A stretch of 40,779 nt of DNA from an uncultured Verrucomicrobiota bacterium (GCA_903835555.1 CAILNN010000040.1:1-40779), one strand, 5' to 3'. Positions 31,615-40,778 are shown, counted from the stretch's first letter. Notes: a model not told the origin generated them from the letters alone. A program made the numbers and translations.

Positions 31615-32034
31615 CTAGGGAGCATCCAGCGACGAGAAAAACGGACGGCGAACCCAGGAAATGGAGGATGAACTCGAAATTTCACCACCGCGCATCAGGT
31701 GGACCGAAAGACGGTACTCACGCGGTTCAACATAATCACCGTGCCAGAATTCGATCCCGTTGGTGGACACCCTTGCCTCGCTAGCCCCACCGGTCGGTTC
31801 CAGGGTCAGGCGAACGGATTCTCCGTCAACGACTTCGTCAAAGGTAATGCTTTGTCCGCAGGCGGAAATCCGAAGATGTTCCAACGGCGCACCCGTATCA
31901 TTATAAACCATAATTCGGCTGACCCCGGACCGAATCCAAGCGACCACCATGGACCCGGCAATCATCAGGATGCCCAGAACCGGCAGCCAGACCCGGCGGC
32001 GACGCCACCAATCATGCGGTAAACCGGTGAGCAT
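31615..32034 (-). CDS. Small single-pass membrane protein in the polysaccharide operon
   Basis: A 139-residue protein. A basic N-terminus (DWWRRRR) precedes one membrane helix (VWLPVLGILMIAGSMVVAWI), followed by a short beta-rich domain (IMVYNDTGAPLEHLRISACG, VRLTLEPTGG) of about 90 residues, probably periplasmic. It overlaps the upstream glycosyltransferase gene by 23 bp and ends 4 bp before the GT26-STAS gene, so it is translated with them. I do not recognise the family. A scaffold or regulator for the polysaccharide machinery is possible. Confidence 0.72.
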   Translation of the reverse strand: MLTGLPHDWWRRRRVWLPVLGILMIAGSMVVAWIRSGVSRIMVYNDTGAPLEHLRISACGQSITFDEVVDGESVRLTLEPTGGASEARVSTNGIEFWHGDYVEPREYRLSVHLMRGGEISSSSSISWVRRPFFSSLDAP

Positions 32035-33220
32035 AGGAATCGCTTAATTTCTGGCCCAAGGTCTTCCAGGACAATCGATCCTGGACTGTTTTTTGTCCAA
32101 CCACTTCCAAATGGTGCCGAAGCTTATCGTCGCGCAAGGCCGTGGCTGTCTCCTGCACAAAGCTATCGGGTGTGTCCGCCAACAAAATATCCTCGCCATG
32201 TCGCAACTCCAGTCCTTGAGCACCGATCGTTGTGGAAACCACTGGCGTTCCCATCGCCATGCTTTCGGGGATTTTGAGGCGGGTTCCGCCGCCAATCCGA
32301 AGCGGCACGATTTGCAGCCACGCGCGGCGATAATAAGGACGGACATCCGGAACGCCACCGGTCACCGTGACCCCGGGTCGCTCCGCATAAGCTTTGACCT
32401 CGGGTACCGGAGCCTTACCGACAATCAGAACCCGAACATCGGGAACCCATTGTCGGAGCCCATCGTGGATTTCGTCAAAAAACCACCGGAGAGCATCCAC
32501 GTTGGGTGAATAGTCCATGGCACCGCAAAAGAGCACCGTGGGCAAGGGATCGCGCGGCACCGATGTCGAGTCCGGTCTGAAATAATCCAAATCAACTCCG
32601 TTGGTGATCACCAGCACGGGCACCGAACGGCAAATCTCGCCGCGGATAAAGGTGTCATCATCGGGACCACAAACCACCTCAACCGCTGCCCGGCGTGCGA
32701 CCTTCACCTCGTATCGACGGAGCTTGGCGAGATTTTCCCAATCCAGCAGCGTCTGGCGAAATCCGTGGGACAAGGCCGCCCGCTGGGCCAGTTGAAATTG
32801 CAGGTCGACCCGACTTCGATCGATCGCCAGGGGCATCGTTCTGAGCGGCCCTTTTAAAAAATATTGGGCCATGACGATGTCACATACGTGGGCCAGCCTG
32901 TAAACTTGGCCTTGGACAAATCGTTCCAATGCCTCCGCCACATGAGGCAAACGCCAGTGCCGAACGGTGGTGGGCAGTGGATGCAGCAATCGATCGGGAA
33001 ACAAGCGAGGCCATGCCGGATGGGTAAACCGAACAAATTCGACCCGCCGACAGAAGGTTTCGAAATGCGCCTTTTGGTCCTCTCGTTCGCCATTCTCACA
33101 TAAGGCAAAGAGATCGATTTCATGGTCGCGCGCCAGCGCCCGAAGCAGGTGATACGTGCGCTGAAACGTTCCCCGATCCGGGGGATACGGAACATAGGGA
33201 TAGACAACGAGGATGCGCAT
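32012..33220 (-). CDS. Glycosyltransferase family 4 (exosortase-system type)
   Basis: A 402-residue GT4 (ATG 33220, 2 bp after the upstream stop). The start RILVVYPYVPYPPDRGTFQR resembles the sugar transferases that accompany PEP-CTERM/exosortase systems (PYPPDKGD motif). The C-terminal domain has VLFCGAMDYSPNVDALRWF, GGGTRLKIPESMAMG and TIGAQGLELRHGED. It overlaps the small membrane protein gene by 23 bp. It links this operon with exosortase-type matrix assembly by family resemblance. Confidence 0.88.
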   Translation of the reverse strand: MRILVVYPYVPYPPDRGTFQRTYHLLRALARDHEIDLFALCENGEREDQKAHFETFCRRVEFVRFTHPAWPRLFPDRLLHPLPTTVRHWRLPHVAEALERFVQGQVYRLAHVCDIVMAQYFLKGPLRTMPLAIDRSRVDLQFQLAQRAALSHGFRQTLLDWENLAKLRRYEVKVARRAAVEVVCGPDDDTFIRGEICRSVPVLVITNGVDLDYFRPDSTSVPRDPLPTVLFCGAMDYSPNVDALRWFFDEIHDGLRQWVPDVRVLIVGKAPVPEVKAYAERPGVTVTGGVPDVRPYYRRAWLQIVPLRIGGGTRLKIPESMAMGTPVVSTTIGAQGLELRHGEDILLADTPDSFVQETATALRDDKLRHHLEVVGQKTVQDRLSWKTLGQKLSDSYAHRFTA

Positions 33221-33222
33221 GT

Positions 33223-34371
33223 TTAGTGGTATCGATGCCACAAACGTTCATAGGCGGCGACCAAATCCTTTAGGGTCACGGCAGAAGTTCGAAGTTCGCG
33301 CTGCAATTGCCCATCCAGCGGACCTTCAGCCAAAATCCAAGGATCCCACAACATGAGGCAGAGCGCATGGAGCAGGTTTTGCCGTGGATACCGACCGGAT
33401 AGGACGCCAGCGATATTTCGGCTCCGGAGTTGAATCAAGCAGTTGCGCCATGCTGGTTGCTCAGGACATTTGTTGACGATGCTGCGGGCATAATCCGAGG
33501 TGTCCTTAAATTGGGTTCCCAGTCGACGGTTCTCCAGCCAAAGCCAAACCTGGAATGCGATTCGTGAAAGGCCTTGGTGACGGCTTTTCAGCTCCTCGCG
33601 GCCGGATGTCGTGCGAACAGGATGCAGCTTGAATTCAACTCCCGCCGAATGGTGTGTCTGGACCTTCGCGAGAAACGGCAGATCATCACTGGGTGAAATC
33701 TTGAGAAGGCGCTGATGCCGTTCCAGGCAACTCCAGTGATATTTGCCGTAGGCGGTCAACACTACGTCCCCGAGGGCTAGCTGTAATTTGGCCAGATTAC
33801 GCCCGACATAGTCGGATTCGTCCGGTCCAAACTCCGCGCGTTCCAATCGTTCCAGACTAAATAGCAAACCCGAGCACCGGTTCATGAGCAACCGCGTTGC
33901 TTCATGCAGGGGAATCTGCGAGGCCGAGCGACGGTGCGACGCCAGGCCCATACCGATATGGTCTTCATCACCGAAAAGCACCCGATGTCCCACAGCCAGA
34001 TCGTAATAAAACATGGACGGTTTTGACCGGCGAACCTTTTCCAAGGTGAGCACCTTGAACTCGACCTCAATCCCGGCGACCGGCGTCAACTTTTCACCCA
34101 GCGCATGCAACGGTCCACGATATTTCCTCTCCGCTAGAAGGGCCATGCCGCGAGCGAAAACGTAAAACTCCAAATCGTTGTATGGCTGGTCCCCATCTCG
34201 AGCCCGCAGCACTCCGCCCTCCCCTCGACCATATCCTCCGCCCAAGAGGATGCCGTCGAGTTTCCACGACGGTATCAAATTCAAAACGGCATCGCGGACC
34301 TGCTCGCACACCGACTCCAGGTGGCGCTCCAATGGTGGGCTGCCGTCGACGGTAAACCGCTTGGGGATCAT
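33223..34371 (-). CDS. Nucleotidyltransferase-fold protein in the polysaccharide operon
   Basis: A 382-residue protein. Residues 41-70 (LLGGGYGRGEGG, then NDLEFYVF) look like the polymerase-beta-type nucleotidyltransferase motif G-G/S-x9-D/N-x-D/E, with Asp66, Glu68 and a possible third acidic residue near Glu104 (VEFKVL). The rest is helical and unlike common NTases. Both ends overlap or abut neighbours (4-base overlap with the upstream GT4, 2-bp gap downstream). It is not a sugar nucleotidyltransferase of the RmlA type. Transfer of a nucleotide to a protein or small molecule is an inference. Confidence 0.7.
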   Translation of the reverse strand: MIPKRFTVDGSPPLERHLESVCEQVRDAVLNLIPSWKLDGILLGGGYGRGEGGVLRARDGDQPYNDLEFYVFARGMALLAERKYRGPLHALGEKLTPVAGIEVEFKVLTLEKVRRSKPSMFYYDLAVGHRVLFGDEDHIGMGLASHRRSASQIPLHEATRLLMNRCSGLLFSLERLERAEFGPDESDYVGRNLAKLQLALGDVVLTAYGKYHWSCLERHQRLLKISPSDDLPFLAKVQTHHSAGVEFKLHPVRTTSGREELKSRHQGLSRIAFQVWLWLENRRLGTQFKDTSDYARSIVNKCPEQPAWRNCLIQLRSRNIAGVLSGRYPRQNLLHALCLMLWDPWILAEGPLDGQLQRELRTSAVTLKDLVAAYERLWHRYH

Positions 34372-35645
34372 GGCGGGGTACTCCCTCCCGCCTTCCCTCG
34401 GTCGACTCCCGCAGCCAAGGCAACGGTCTCCAGGAGATACTGTTCCATCTGGTCGACAATGGCCGACTCATGATAACGGGAGCGAACTTCCTGATGCCCT
34501 GTGGCCGCCATACGGGCACGAGCAACCGGATTGTTGGCCAGCTCAACAATGCGCTCTGCCAATTCCAAAGCATCCCCTGCCTTGTAGGTCAGTGCGTTTT
34601 CCCCATGACGGAATAATTCCCGACTGCCTCCGGTGGTGGTTCCGATCACCGGTAATCCACAACTCATTGCCTCCAGCGGGGTCAGCGCGAATGGTTCCTC
34701 CCATTCGGAGGTGAACAGCAGGGCATCGTGCGCCCGATAAATCGTGGGCATTTCAGAAGACCGAGCCGAATGAAAGAACACCGGCAAATGATGTTCCTTC
34801 ACATAGGCGTGCAGGGAAGCGGTATAATCTGCATCGCCACGTCCATAAATGTGGAGTTCACCGGGAAACCGGCCCTGCACCGCCAGCATGGCCCGCAAGG
34901 CGGTCATAACCCCCTTGTCCTCCGCCAGACGCCCCACGTAAAGCAGTTTATGAAGAATCTGTGATGCCGGAGCTGGAGCACCCTTAAAACGGCTGATATC
35001 AACCGGACAATAAATGATGGCACCATGACCCACCGCATAGCCCTTGGCGGCAGTGATATCGCGCAGTGCCTGACTGCAAAAAGATATCCGGGCAAATCGA
35101 ATGGTCTCTACCGCGCCGGTCGGAGCCACGATGCTCCATTGCTTTTTACGTCCCGTCCAAGTCCAAAACGCGCGGAGAAGCTGTACGGCCACCGAAGGTT
35201 TGGACCGATTCCACCAATCCAACCAGACATCGGCTACCAGGCTTCGGGCGATCCAGTGATCGGAGAGGTGATAAACAGTCGGCACTCCGAGCTCTTGCAG
35301 CGTCAGACACAACGATTTTGAAACTCCACCCAGATTCCAGACGTGGACCACATTGGGTTGAAAGCGGGCCACGGCGTCCCGCAATTGCTGATTGTTATGC
35401 AGTTCCAACTCGGCGAGCCGTCGGATGCCCAGCCAGGGATGACCGAAAAAGCCGTGAATTTGGAGGGTCCGGTTAATACCCTGCTCGGGGGCGTCGCCGG
35501 AGACTCCGTCCACTTGGTGATTCGAGGTCAGGACTTCGACCTGATGGCCCCGGGCGCGCAGTGCCTTGACCACCGCAGCACAGATCAATTCATAGCCGCC
35601 CACGTAATGGGGCGGAAAGAGATTGGTGATGGTCAGAATCTTCAT
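34368..35645 (-). CDS. Glycosyltransferase family 4
   Basis: A 425-residue GT4 with the start at ATG 35645, which overlaps the upstream GT2 stop by 4 bases; a longer in-frame extension lacks homology. The N-terminus KILTITNLFPPHYVGGYELI and the C-terminal EWEEPFALTPLEAMSCGLPV (EX7E region) with LLYVGRLAEDKGV identify the GT-B retaining fold. An inserted Trp-rich stretch (VADVWLDWWNRSK, FWTWTGRKKQW, about 160-195) may touch the membrane or the lipid carrier. Confidence 0.92.
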   Translation of the reverse strand: MKILTITNLFPPHYVGGYELICAAVVKALRARGHQVEVLTSNHQVDGVSGDAPEQGINRTLQIHGFFGHPWLGIRRLAELELHNNQQLRDAVARFQPNVVHVWNLGGVSKSLCLTLQELGVPTVYHLSDHWIARSLVADVWLDWWNRSKPSVAVQLLRAFWTWTGRKKQWSIVAPTGAVETIRFARISFCSQALRDITAAKGYAVGHGAIIYCPVDISRFKGAPAPASQILHKLLYVGRLAEDKGVMTALRAMLAVQGRFPGELHIYGRGDADYTASLHAYVKEHHLPVFFHSARSSEMPTIYRAHDALLFTSEWEEPFALTPLEAMSCGLPVIGTTTGGSRELFRHGENALTYKAGDALELAERIVELANNPVARARMAATGHQEVRSRYHESAIVDQMEQYLLETVALAAGVDRGKAGGSTPP

Positions 35646-36517
35646 TTCGCGGAACCGATGGTTTCTTTCCAACCCTGGCGATAACCGTCCAGTTTCCCAA
35701 CACGCTGAGCCCAGCGAACCCTCAGGGAATGCGGTAGCTCGCGCATCCGACGGAACCGACGACAAAAGCGAAAGTCATGGCGGATGTCACTCAGCCAGCC
35801 CGCGAGCACAACGCGAACCCAATGAACTCCCGGTGGGCGACTGGGCCAAGCCCGGGCTATCGCGCGGGCATCGCCAAAGCTTCGGCGTCGGGCCTGCTCC
35901 ACGGTGTAATTGTGGGAATGCATGACCACGGCATCTTCGACATAGCGAATTTCGTAGCCCCGAGCCACGCACCAGCGGGTGTATTCGTCATCCTCGGCAT
36001 ATTGGAGGTCTTCTCGAAAGCCGCGCAGAGACCAGACATCCCGCCGTAGGCCACTGCTGACCATGCTGAAGAAATGGTCCCAGGCTGCGGACTCCCGATT
36101 GGGGCCAAAACAGCGTTCATAATCACAGGCATAGACAGCCTCGCAGTCGGGGCGCGGAATCTGTCGCCCAAAGACAGCGGCCACTTGAGGGTTGTCGAGA
36201 GGAGCGGCCAGTTTGGGAAGCCAGTCACTTCCTTGTGGCGTCGCATCGGCATTAAGGAAGAGGCATCGGTCAGCCTTCGCCAGCCGCATTCCATGATTCA
36301 TCACCCGGCTGGGGTTGTACTCTTTAGGAGTGATTTGGACAAAATGGGCTGGTTCCACCGCCCGAATAAGCTCCTGCGAGCCATCGGTGGAACCGGAATC
36401 GATCACGATCAACTCCCAGTGCGGATACTGCTGCCCCTGCAGCGCCGGAAGGGTTCCCTTGAGCGCCCATGCCTCGTTGTAGGAGCGCATGATGATGCTG
36501 ATCAACGGTGCACTCAT
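35642..36517 (-). CDS. Glycosyltransferase family 2
   Basis: A 291-residue GT-A fold enzyme. ATG 36517 overlaps the flippase stop as ATGA and opens the domain (LISIIMRSYNEAWALKGTLP). It has the donor-binding VIDSGSTDGSQE, an NADAT segment at the DxD position, and AEDDEYTRWCVARGYEI near the acceptor site. The C-terminal 60 residues are basic and may bind the membrane. It adds one sugar to the growing repeat unit. Confidence 0.92.
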   Translation of the reverse strand: MSAPLISIIMRSYNEAWALKGTLPALQGQQYPHWELIVIDSGSTDGSQELIRAVEPAHFVQITPKEYNPSRVMNHGMRLAKADRCLFLNADATPQGSDWLPKLAAPLDNPQVAAVFGRQIPRPDCEAVYACDYERCFGPNRESAAWDHFFSMVSSGLRRDVWSLRGFREDLQYAEDDEYTRWCVARGYEIRYVEDAVVMHSHNYTVEQARRRSFGDARAIARAWPSRPPGVHWVRVVLAGWLSDIRHDFRFCRRFRRMRELPHSLRVRWAQRVGKLDGYRQGWKETIGSAK

Positions 36518-38076
36518 ACGGACACCCTCCATCTGCGGGGAAGGAAGCGCCCCATTTTTCGGCGAAGCTCGTCCCGCTCGTTTGCCCGGAGGGACACTTT
36601 CCATAATCCTGCCCCCCCAATGACACCCGCAATGGTTCCTTCAGTGAACATGGCAATAGTGCCCGAGCCACGCGGTGCCAGCACCACCCATTTCAGCCCG
36701 ACCAATACCGCCAACATGGGAAGGCAACCAAGCCAGGACGGAATCACGGTCTGCCGGAAGAGCGGCCAACCGCGCAAACCAGTATCCTTGGCCATCCATG
36801 GCCAGAGGTGTACCCAGCCAAAATAAAGGGTTGGAATGAACGAGCCCACCGCCACGGCCACGACGCTGTGAGTGGCCAGAACCAACCCGATGCTCAAGGC
36901 CAGATTGGCGATGGCTTCTCCGAGACCGAGCCACATGAGGCGTCGCTCGTGGCCGGTCATCATAAAGATACGCTTCGATACGCTATGGGTCAGGATGGTG
37001 GTGTAAAACCAGGCAAGCAGGACATGACCGACCCATATCGTTTCGTCAGACAGGTTCTTGTCGCCGGTCAGCAAGCGCAACAATTCCAGCAGGTAGAAGG
37101 CGCATAATAGGTAGAGTGGAGTCGCGATCAGAACTGTCCATCGCAGGCTGTTGGTCAGAAGGTCTTGAAGCGCTGCCTTATCACCGGTGGCATGGAGATG
37201 CGCTGCAGCGGGCGAAAGGGTATCCTGCACCTGTTTGGTGAACTGGCTGAAAACCTCGGCCACCTTGGAACCGGCTTGATAGAGGGCTACGGCAGAGACG
37301 GTGAGCGTGGCACTGAGAACCAATTGATCGGTCTTGCCGAGCACAATATTGGTCGCCGTGCCGAGGTAGGCGAATACAGAGAACTGCATGGTCTCCCCCA
37401 TCATGGAAGGGGAAAATAGGGTGGGGCGAATCCGGACGCCGGGCATGCGACGTAGGGCCAGCAGGGCGGCCAGAAAATCGGGGGCCAGCGCAAAAAACAG
37501 GGCGATAAACATGACCGCCATAAAGCTCCACTTAAACCAGACAGCGGCGGCGATGAAGCCCAGTCGCAGGATGAGTGCGCCGGAAATGAGATTGTTGGTC
37601 AACCGGATGCGCTGCTGACCCCGGAGCACTTCGGGGAATATCCCCATGGGGAAGGCCAATCCGATACCCAAGAAAAACACCACCATGACCTTTCGAAATT
37701 CCTCGTGATTGGCCGGAGAAACTCCAAACCAATTCACAATGGTGGACGAGCCGACCAATACGACAAGGGCAATCAGGGCTGAGGTGGCGGTGTAAAAAAC
37801 AAAGATAGTGCTGAGCACCCGGCTGAGCTTTTCCCATTCCTGCTGAACCGATAGTTCGGCAACCCGCTTCTGGGCAGCGAAGCCGAATCCGAAATCGAGC
37901 AGAATGCCGTAGCCAAAGACGCTCCAGAGCAGCGACCAGAAACCAAATTGCTCCTTGTTGAGCGATTGATACAGCATCCGAAAGGTCAGGAGCCCGACGG
38001 CCATTCCGAGGACGGTCCGGACATAGTTCGATATCGAATTACTCCAGATGTTGCGCTTGACCTCGGCGTAGCTCAT
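36514..38076 (-). CDS. Wzx-type polysaccharide flippase
   Basis: A 520-residue polytopic membrane protein (about 12-14 helices) of the MOP/Wzx family. ATG 38076 (MSYAEVKRNIWSNSISNYVR) overlaps the upstream GT4 stop as ATGA. Typical segments are LGMAVGLLTFRMLYQSLNKE, DFGFGFAAQKRVAEL and VALYQAGSKVAEVFSQFTKQ. It flips the lipid-linked repeat unit to the periplasm. Together with Wzc- and Wza-like genes it indicates a Wzx/Wzy-type pathway; the Wzy polymerase is not in the window. Confidence 0.92.
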   Translation of the reverse strand: MSYAEVKRNIWSNSISNYVRTVLGMAVGLLTFRMLYQSLNKEQFGFWSLLWSVFGYGILLDFGFGFAAQKRVAELSVQQEWEKLSRVLSTIFVFYTATSALIALVVLVGSSTIVNWFGVSPANHEEFRKVMVVFFLGIGLAFPMGIFPEVLRGQQRIRLTNNLISGALILRLGFIAAAVWFKWSFMAVMFIALFFALAPDFLAALLALRRMPGVRIRPTLFSPSMMGETMQFSVFAYLGTATNIVLGKTDQLVLSATLTVSAVALYQAGSKVAEVFSQFTKQVQDTLSPAAAHLHATGDKAALQDLLTNSLRWTVLIATPLYLLCAFYLLELLRLLTGDKNLSDETIWVGHVLLAWFYTTILTHSVSKRIFMMTGHERRLMWLGLGEAIANLALSIGLVLATHSVVAVAVGSFIPTLYFGWVHLWPWMAKDTGLRGWPLFRQTVIPSWLGCLPMLAVLVGLKWVVLAPRGSGTIAMFTEGTIAGVIGGAGLWKVSLRANERDELRRKMGRFLPRRWRVSV

Positions 38077-39359
38077 TTGTGTGCCCTCCCGTAGCGCCGG
38101 GCTGCATGCGATTCCGCCGCCTGATAAAGAGACTCCAACTCGGAGGCCACGCGACTCCAATCATAGCGCCCAACCGCCTCGGCACGACCGGCTTCGCCCA
38201 ACTGTCGACGGAGGCCAGGGTCCTTTGCCAGAGAATGGAGTCGCTGCACCAGTTGACTCGCCGTGCCCTCGGCTCCGGGAGAAATAAAAAGCCCGTTTTC
38301 GCCGTCGCGAATCAAGGCACGCAGGCCGCCGACATGGTTGGCAATCACGGCTTTGCCTGCGCTCCAGGCTTCCAGGGCAACGATGCCAAACGGTTCATGC
38401 CGGGACGGCAACACGAACACATCCGAGGCGTGGTAGGCCTGAACCAGCGTCGGATCATCGTTTCGCAAGCCTGGCAGCAGGCGTACGGAAGAGCTCAGCT
38501 GCCCGTCGGCAATCACCTGGCGAAGCGTGGCCGCGTAATCGGGCTGGGTTTCGGGTCCAATCAGAACGAGAAACGCCTTCGGCTGCTCACGAACAAACTC
38601 CGAAAACGCTTCCAACAGCATTGCCTGGTTTTTTTGCGGATCAATCCGACTGATGTTCAGAATGACAAAAGCATCTAAGGGAATCTGAAGCTTTCGCCTA
38701 AAGGCAGCCCCATCGCCGGTGGCAAATCGATGGGAATCGACCCCGTTTGGCAGGTAGGCAATGCGATCATGACCCAATTGGCCCCGGGCTTTTTCCAACT
38801 CACCGGCCCCCACACAAATGACTTGGTCGGCATCTTCAAGGATGCGCCGGGAACCAAAAAGAGCCCCGAAAACCTTGCCCCATTCGGGCTTGTTGGCGAT
38901 GGGGCGCATCATTTGTTGCCTCTCCGCCTCTGGAACATCAAAGACTCCGCCGTGCAAGGTGACAACAAACGGTTTTCGCCGGAGTCGGGCGGCGGTTCGA
39001 ACCTCGCCACCCAACCGTTTCAAGGCGTGCGCATGAAAGAGGCGTACCTGAGGACGGGTGAGCAATGCACCAAAGAGGGATAGGGAAAGAAGATTGCCAC
39101 CCTTCTTGTCCATCGCCGCCCGGTCTTCCAGACTGAGGCCAAAAAACGGATAGGTATAGCCATAACGTCGAACTGGGACCCCTCCGATTTCCTCCTCCCG
39201 TCGGGAGGCCAATGCCATGGAGGTCAGAATCTCTGGATCCCCGCCGGTGCGCTGTTGCTGCCGTGAGATTTCCAGGATCACGGTCTCTGTTCCGCCCCAT
39301 TCATCGGCAACAAACCGCCGGGGGACATGAACGATGCGTTGTCTAGGGCGTGTTTTCAA
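38073..39359 (-). CDS. Glycosyltransferase family 4 with start inside the 162-bp element
   Basis: A 428-residue GT4 (IVHVPRRFVADEWGGTETVI at the N-terminus; ILNISRIDPQKNQAMLLEAF, HEPFGIVALEAWSAGKAV, the EX7E region). The only usable in-frame start is TTG 39359, within the terminal repeat of the 162-bp element, so residues 1 to about 5 are encoded by element DNA. No ATG or GTG lies upstream in this frame before a stop at the far end of the element. The element therefore probably replaced the native start and separates the gene from the FkbM gene upstream. Translation from TTG without a clear ribosome-binding site may be weak. Confidence 0.88.
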   Translation of the reverse strand: MKTRPRQRIVHVPRRFVADEWGGTETVILEISRQQQRTGGDPEILTSMALASRREEEIGGVPVRRYGYTYPFFGLSLEDRAAMDKKGGNLLSLSLFGALLTRPQVRLFHAHALKRLGGEVRTAARLRRKPFVVTLHGGVFDVPEAERQQMMRPIANKPEWGKVFGALFGSRRILEDADQVICVGAGELEKARGQLGHDRIAYLPNGVDSHRFATGDGAAFRRKLQIPLDAFVILNISRIDPQKNQAMLLEAFSEFVREQPKAFLVLIGPETQPDYAATLRQVIADGQLSSSVRLLPGLRNDDPTLVQAYHASDVFVLPSRHEPFGIVALEAWSAGKAVIANHVGGLRALIRDGENGLFISPGAEGTASQLVQRLHSLAKDPGLRRQLGEAGRAEAVGRYDWSRVASELESLYQAAESHAARRYGRAHK

Positions 39360-39509
39360 AATGGCTTTGTCTGTATGCGCCAGCCAAAACGGGCGGGAGC
39401 GAGGCGCGAGGAGGGAGCCTATTGCGACGAAATGCGCGACCGAGGAGCAACGAAGCTCCCGCCTGTTTTGGCCAGCAGATAGGCAAATGCATTTTAGAAA
39501 AACGCCCTA
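39344..39509. mobile_element. 162-bp MITE-like element, copy 2
   Basis: A 162-bp element (39346-39507) flanked by TA on both sides, in the opposite orientation to copy 1 at 9335. The left end GGGCGTGTTTTCAAAATG and the right end CATTTTAGAAAAACGCCC are imperfect inverted repeats; inner arms CCAAAACGGGCGGGAGC and GCTCCCGCCTGTTTTGG pair, giving a long hairpin. About 91% identical by eye to copy 1, same length. It lies inside the polysaccharide operon. Confidence 0.85.
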
Positions 39510-39519
39510 ATCAAATTGT

Positions 39520-40278
39520 TCACGGACGGAGGAACAGAAAGGTTCCCCCTTCCTCGCGTTCAACATGGAAACCGAGATTTAACAACTCACCAACGATACG
39601 ATAGGTCGCCCGATGGCCAATGAAGTCCGGGTGCAATTCAACAATGATTTTGCGCACGGAAGACGGAAGTTGGCGAAAATCCACATACTGTTCAGCCCCC
39701 TCAATATCCATGATGAAGGCTGATGGAGAGTAGCTCATGCGGCCCACCAGCGTGGACAATGACACGCCCGGGACTTTGACCGTCTTGCCCCCGGCCCCGG
39801 CCACGAGGGAGTTCTCCCAAAACTCATTGCCAATATTGAGCGTCACGTCGCCGTCTTGTGCAGCCAGAGCGAGGTTCCAGACGGTGGGGGTCCTTCCATT
39901 GATCTCATAATTGCGTCGAAGCCGCTCCACCGTACCGGGATTGGCCTCAACGGTGGTGTATTGGGTTATCCCGAGACGCGTCTGGCAGAAAAGGCCGATG
40001 AAACCGATGGCTCCTCCGACCTCCAGAACGGAATCCTGGGGGGTCAGGAATTGCTCAGCCAGCCGGCGTTCCTGCACCTCGTAGCGTCCTAGAAGCAGAT
40101 TATTCTTCATGACGGAGGATAGCCCTTTGACCTCCAACTGGACCCCTTCCAAAGTGAGTCGCTTGACCTTGGGCAGGGTGAACTTGAATCGCCATCGGGT
40201 GCGAAAGTCATCCCATAGCTGGTAAAGCAGGGTGCGTTTCAAGAGACTGGGCCGACCAGCGGGTGTTGGGCTATTCAT
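39520..40278 (-). CDS. FkbM-family methyltransferase
   Basis: A 252-residue SAM-dependent methyltransferase. Motif I VLEVGGAIGFIG (84-95), the acidic VEANP (110-114) and the FkbM signature IMDIEGAE (189-196) are present. It probably O-methylates a sugar of the polysaccharide. The start overlaps the stop of the upstream alkaline-phosphatase-like gene by 4 bases. The stop is 10 bp from the 162-bp element. Confidence 0.9.
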   Translation of the reverse strand: MNSPTPAGRPSLLKRTLLYQLWDDFRTRWRFKFTLPKVKRLTLEGVQLEVKGLSSVMKNNLLLGRYEVQERRLAEQFLTPQDSVLEVGGAIGFIGLFCQTRLGITQYTTVEANPGTVERLRRNYEINGRTPTVWNLALAAQDGDVTLNIGNEFWENSLVAGAGGKTVKVPGVSLSTLVGRMSYSPSAFIMDIEGAEQYVDFRQLPSSVRKIIVELHPDFIGHRATYRIVGELLNLGFHVEREEGGTFLFLRP

Positions 40279-40778
40279 GCGATGGCGGTTGAGGATGCGG
40301 CGTGATTAAGTTCGTGAGCCATTTTGGCGGTCTGCCTCATCAAATCGCCCAGATGAGGAATGGCGGTGAGTTCGTTGGAAAAACCAGGCTGATTGGTCAG
40401 GACCGTGGCGTAGGAATGTTTATCGGTCGGATGATATCCATGCATGGCGCGAATGGGCCGCTCTCCCATGTGACTGGGAACAATGAGGACTCCTTCCTGG
40501 ACGAGAAAAATGAGTTCGCCAAAGTACCGGTCTTCAAAGCGGGTCTGAAGCGCTTCTAGTTCCTCGTCCGGCATGATTCTTCCTTCCGGAACCCGTCGCA
40601 GTTCGGCCTCGATTAGTGCACGTGCTCGTTGATTGAAAAACCAAAACCGGGCCATGGTTGAATCGTAGACGGCGGCGTAGTCCTTCTGGAACTGAAGTGG
40701 CAAAGCGTTGATTCGCGACATCAGGTCCAGATGGATATCGCAATTGGCCATCCCATGGTCGCTGAAAACGTAAAGCTG
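40275..40778 (-). CDS. Alkaline phosphatase-superfamily protein, C-terminal part (cut by window edge)
   Basis: The C-terminal 167 codons of a longer gene. The frame stays open to the right edge, and the residues just inside read QLYVFSDHGM, the metal-binding Asp-His motif of the alkaline phosphatase/type I phosphodiesterase superfamily, so the ATG at 40751 is internal. The rest (FFNQRARALIEAEL, then GELIFLVQEGVLIVPSHM) is an unusual tail. It is the most upstream operon gene visible. A role as a phosphodiesterase or phosphoglycerol-type transferase acting on the polysaccharide is possible. Confidence 0.75.
   Translation of the reverse strand, partial: QLYVFSDHGMANCDIHLDLMSRINALPLQFQKDYAAVYDSTMARFWFFNQRARALIEAELRRVPEGRIMPDEELEALQTRFEDRYFGELIFLVQEGVLIVPSHMGERPIRAMHGYHPTDKHSYATVLTNQPGFSNELTAIPHLGDLMRQTAKMAHELNHAASSTAIA

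Noticed and set aside
31739-31755. Second sigma-54-like site (TGGCACGGTGATTATG on the minus strand)
   Set aside because: It lies inside a coding region and lacks the TTGC -12 element.
36074-36826. Plus-strand ORF of 250 codons over the GT2 and flippase genes
   Set aside because: Both opposite-strand genes are well-supported families with coupled overlaps; this ORF shows no motif.
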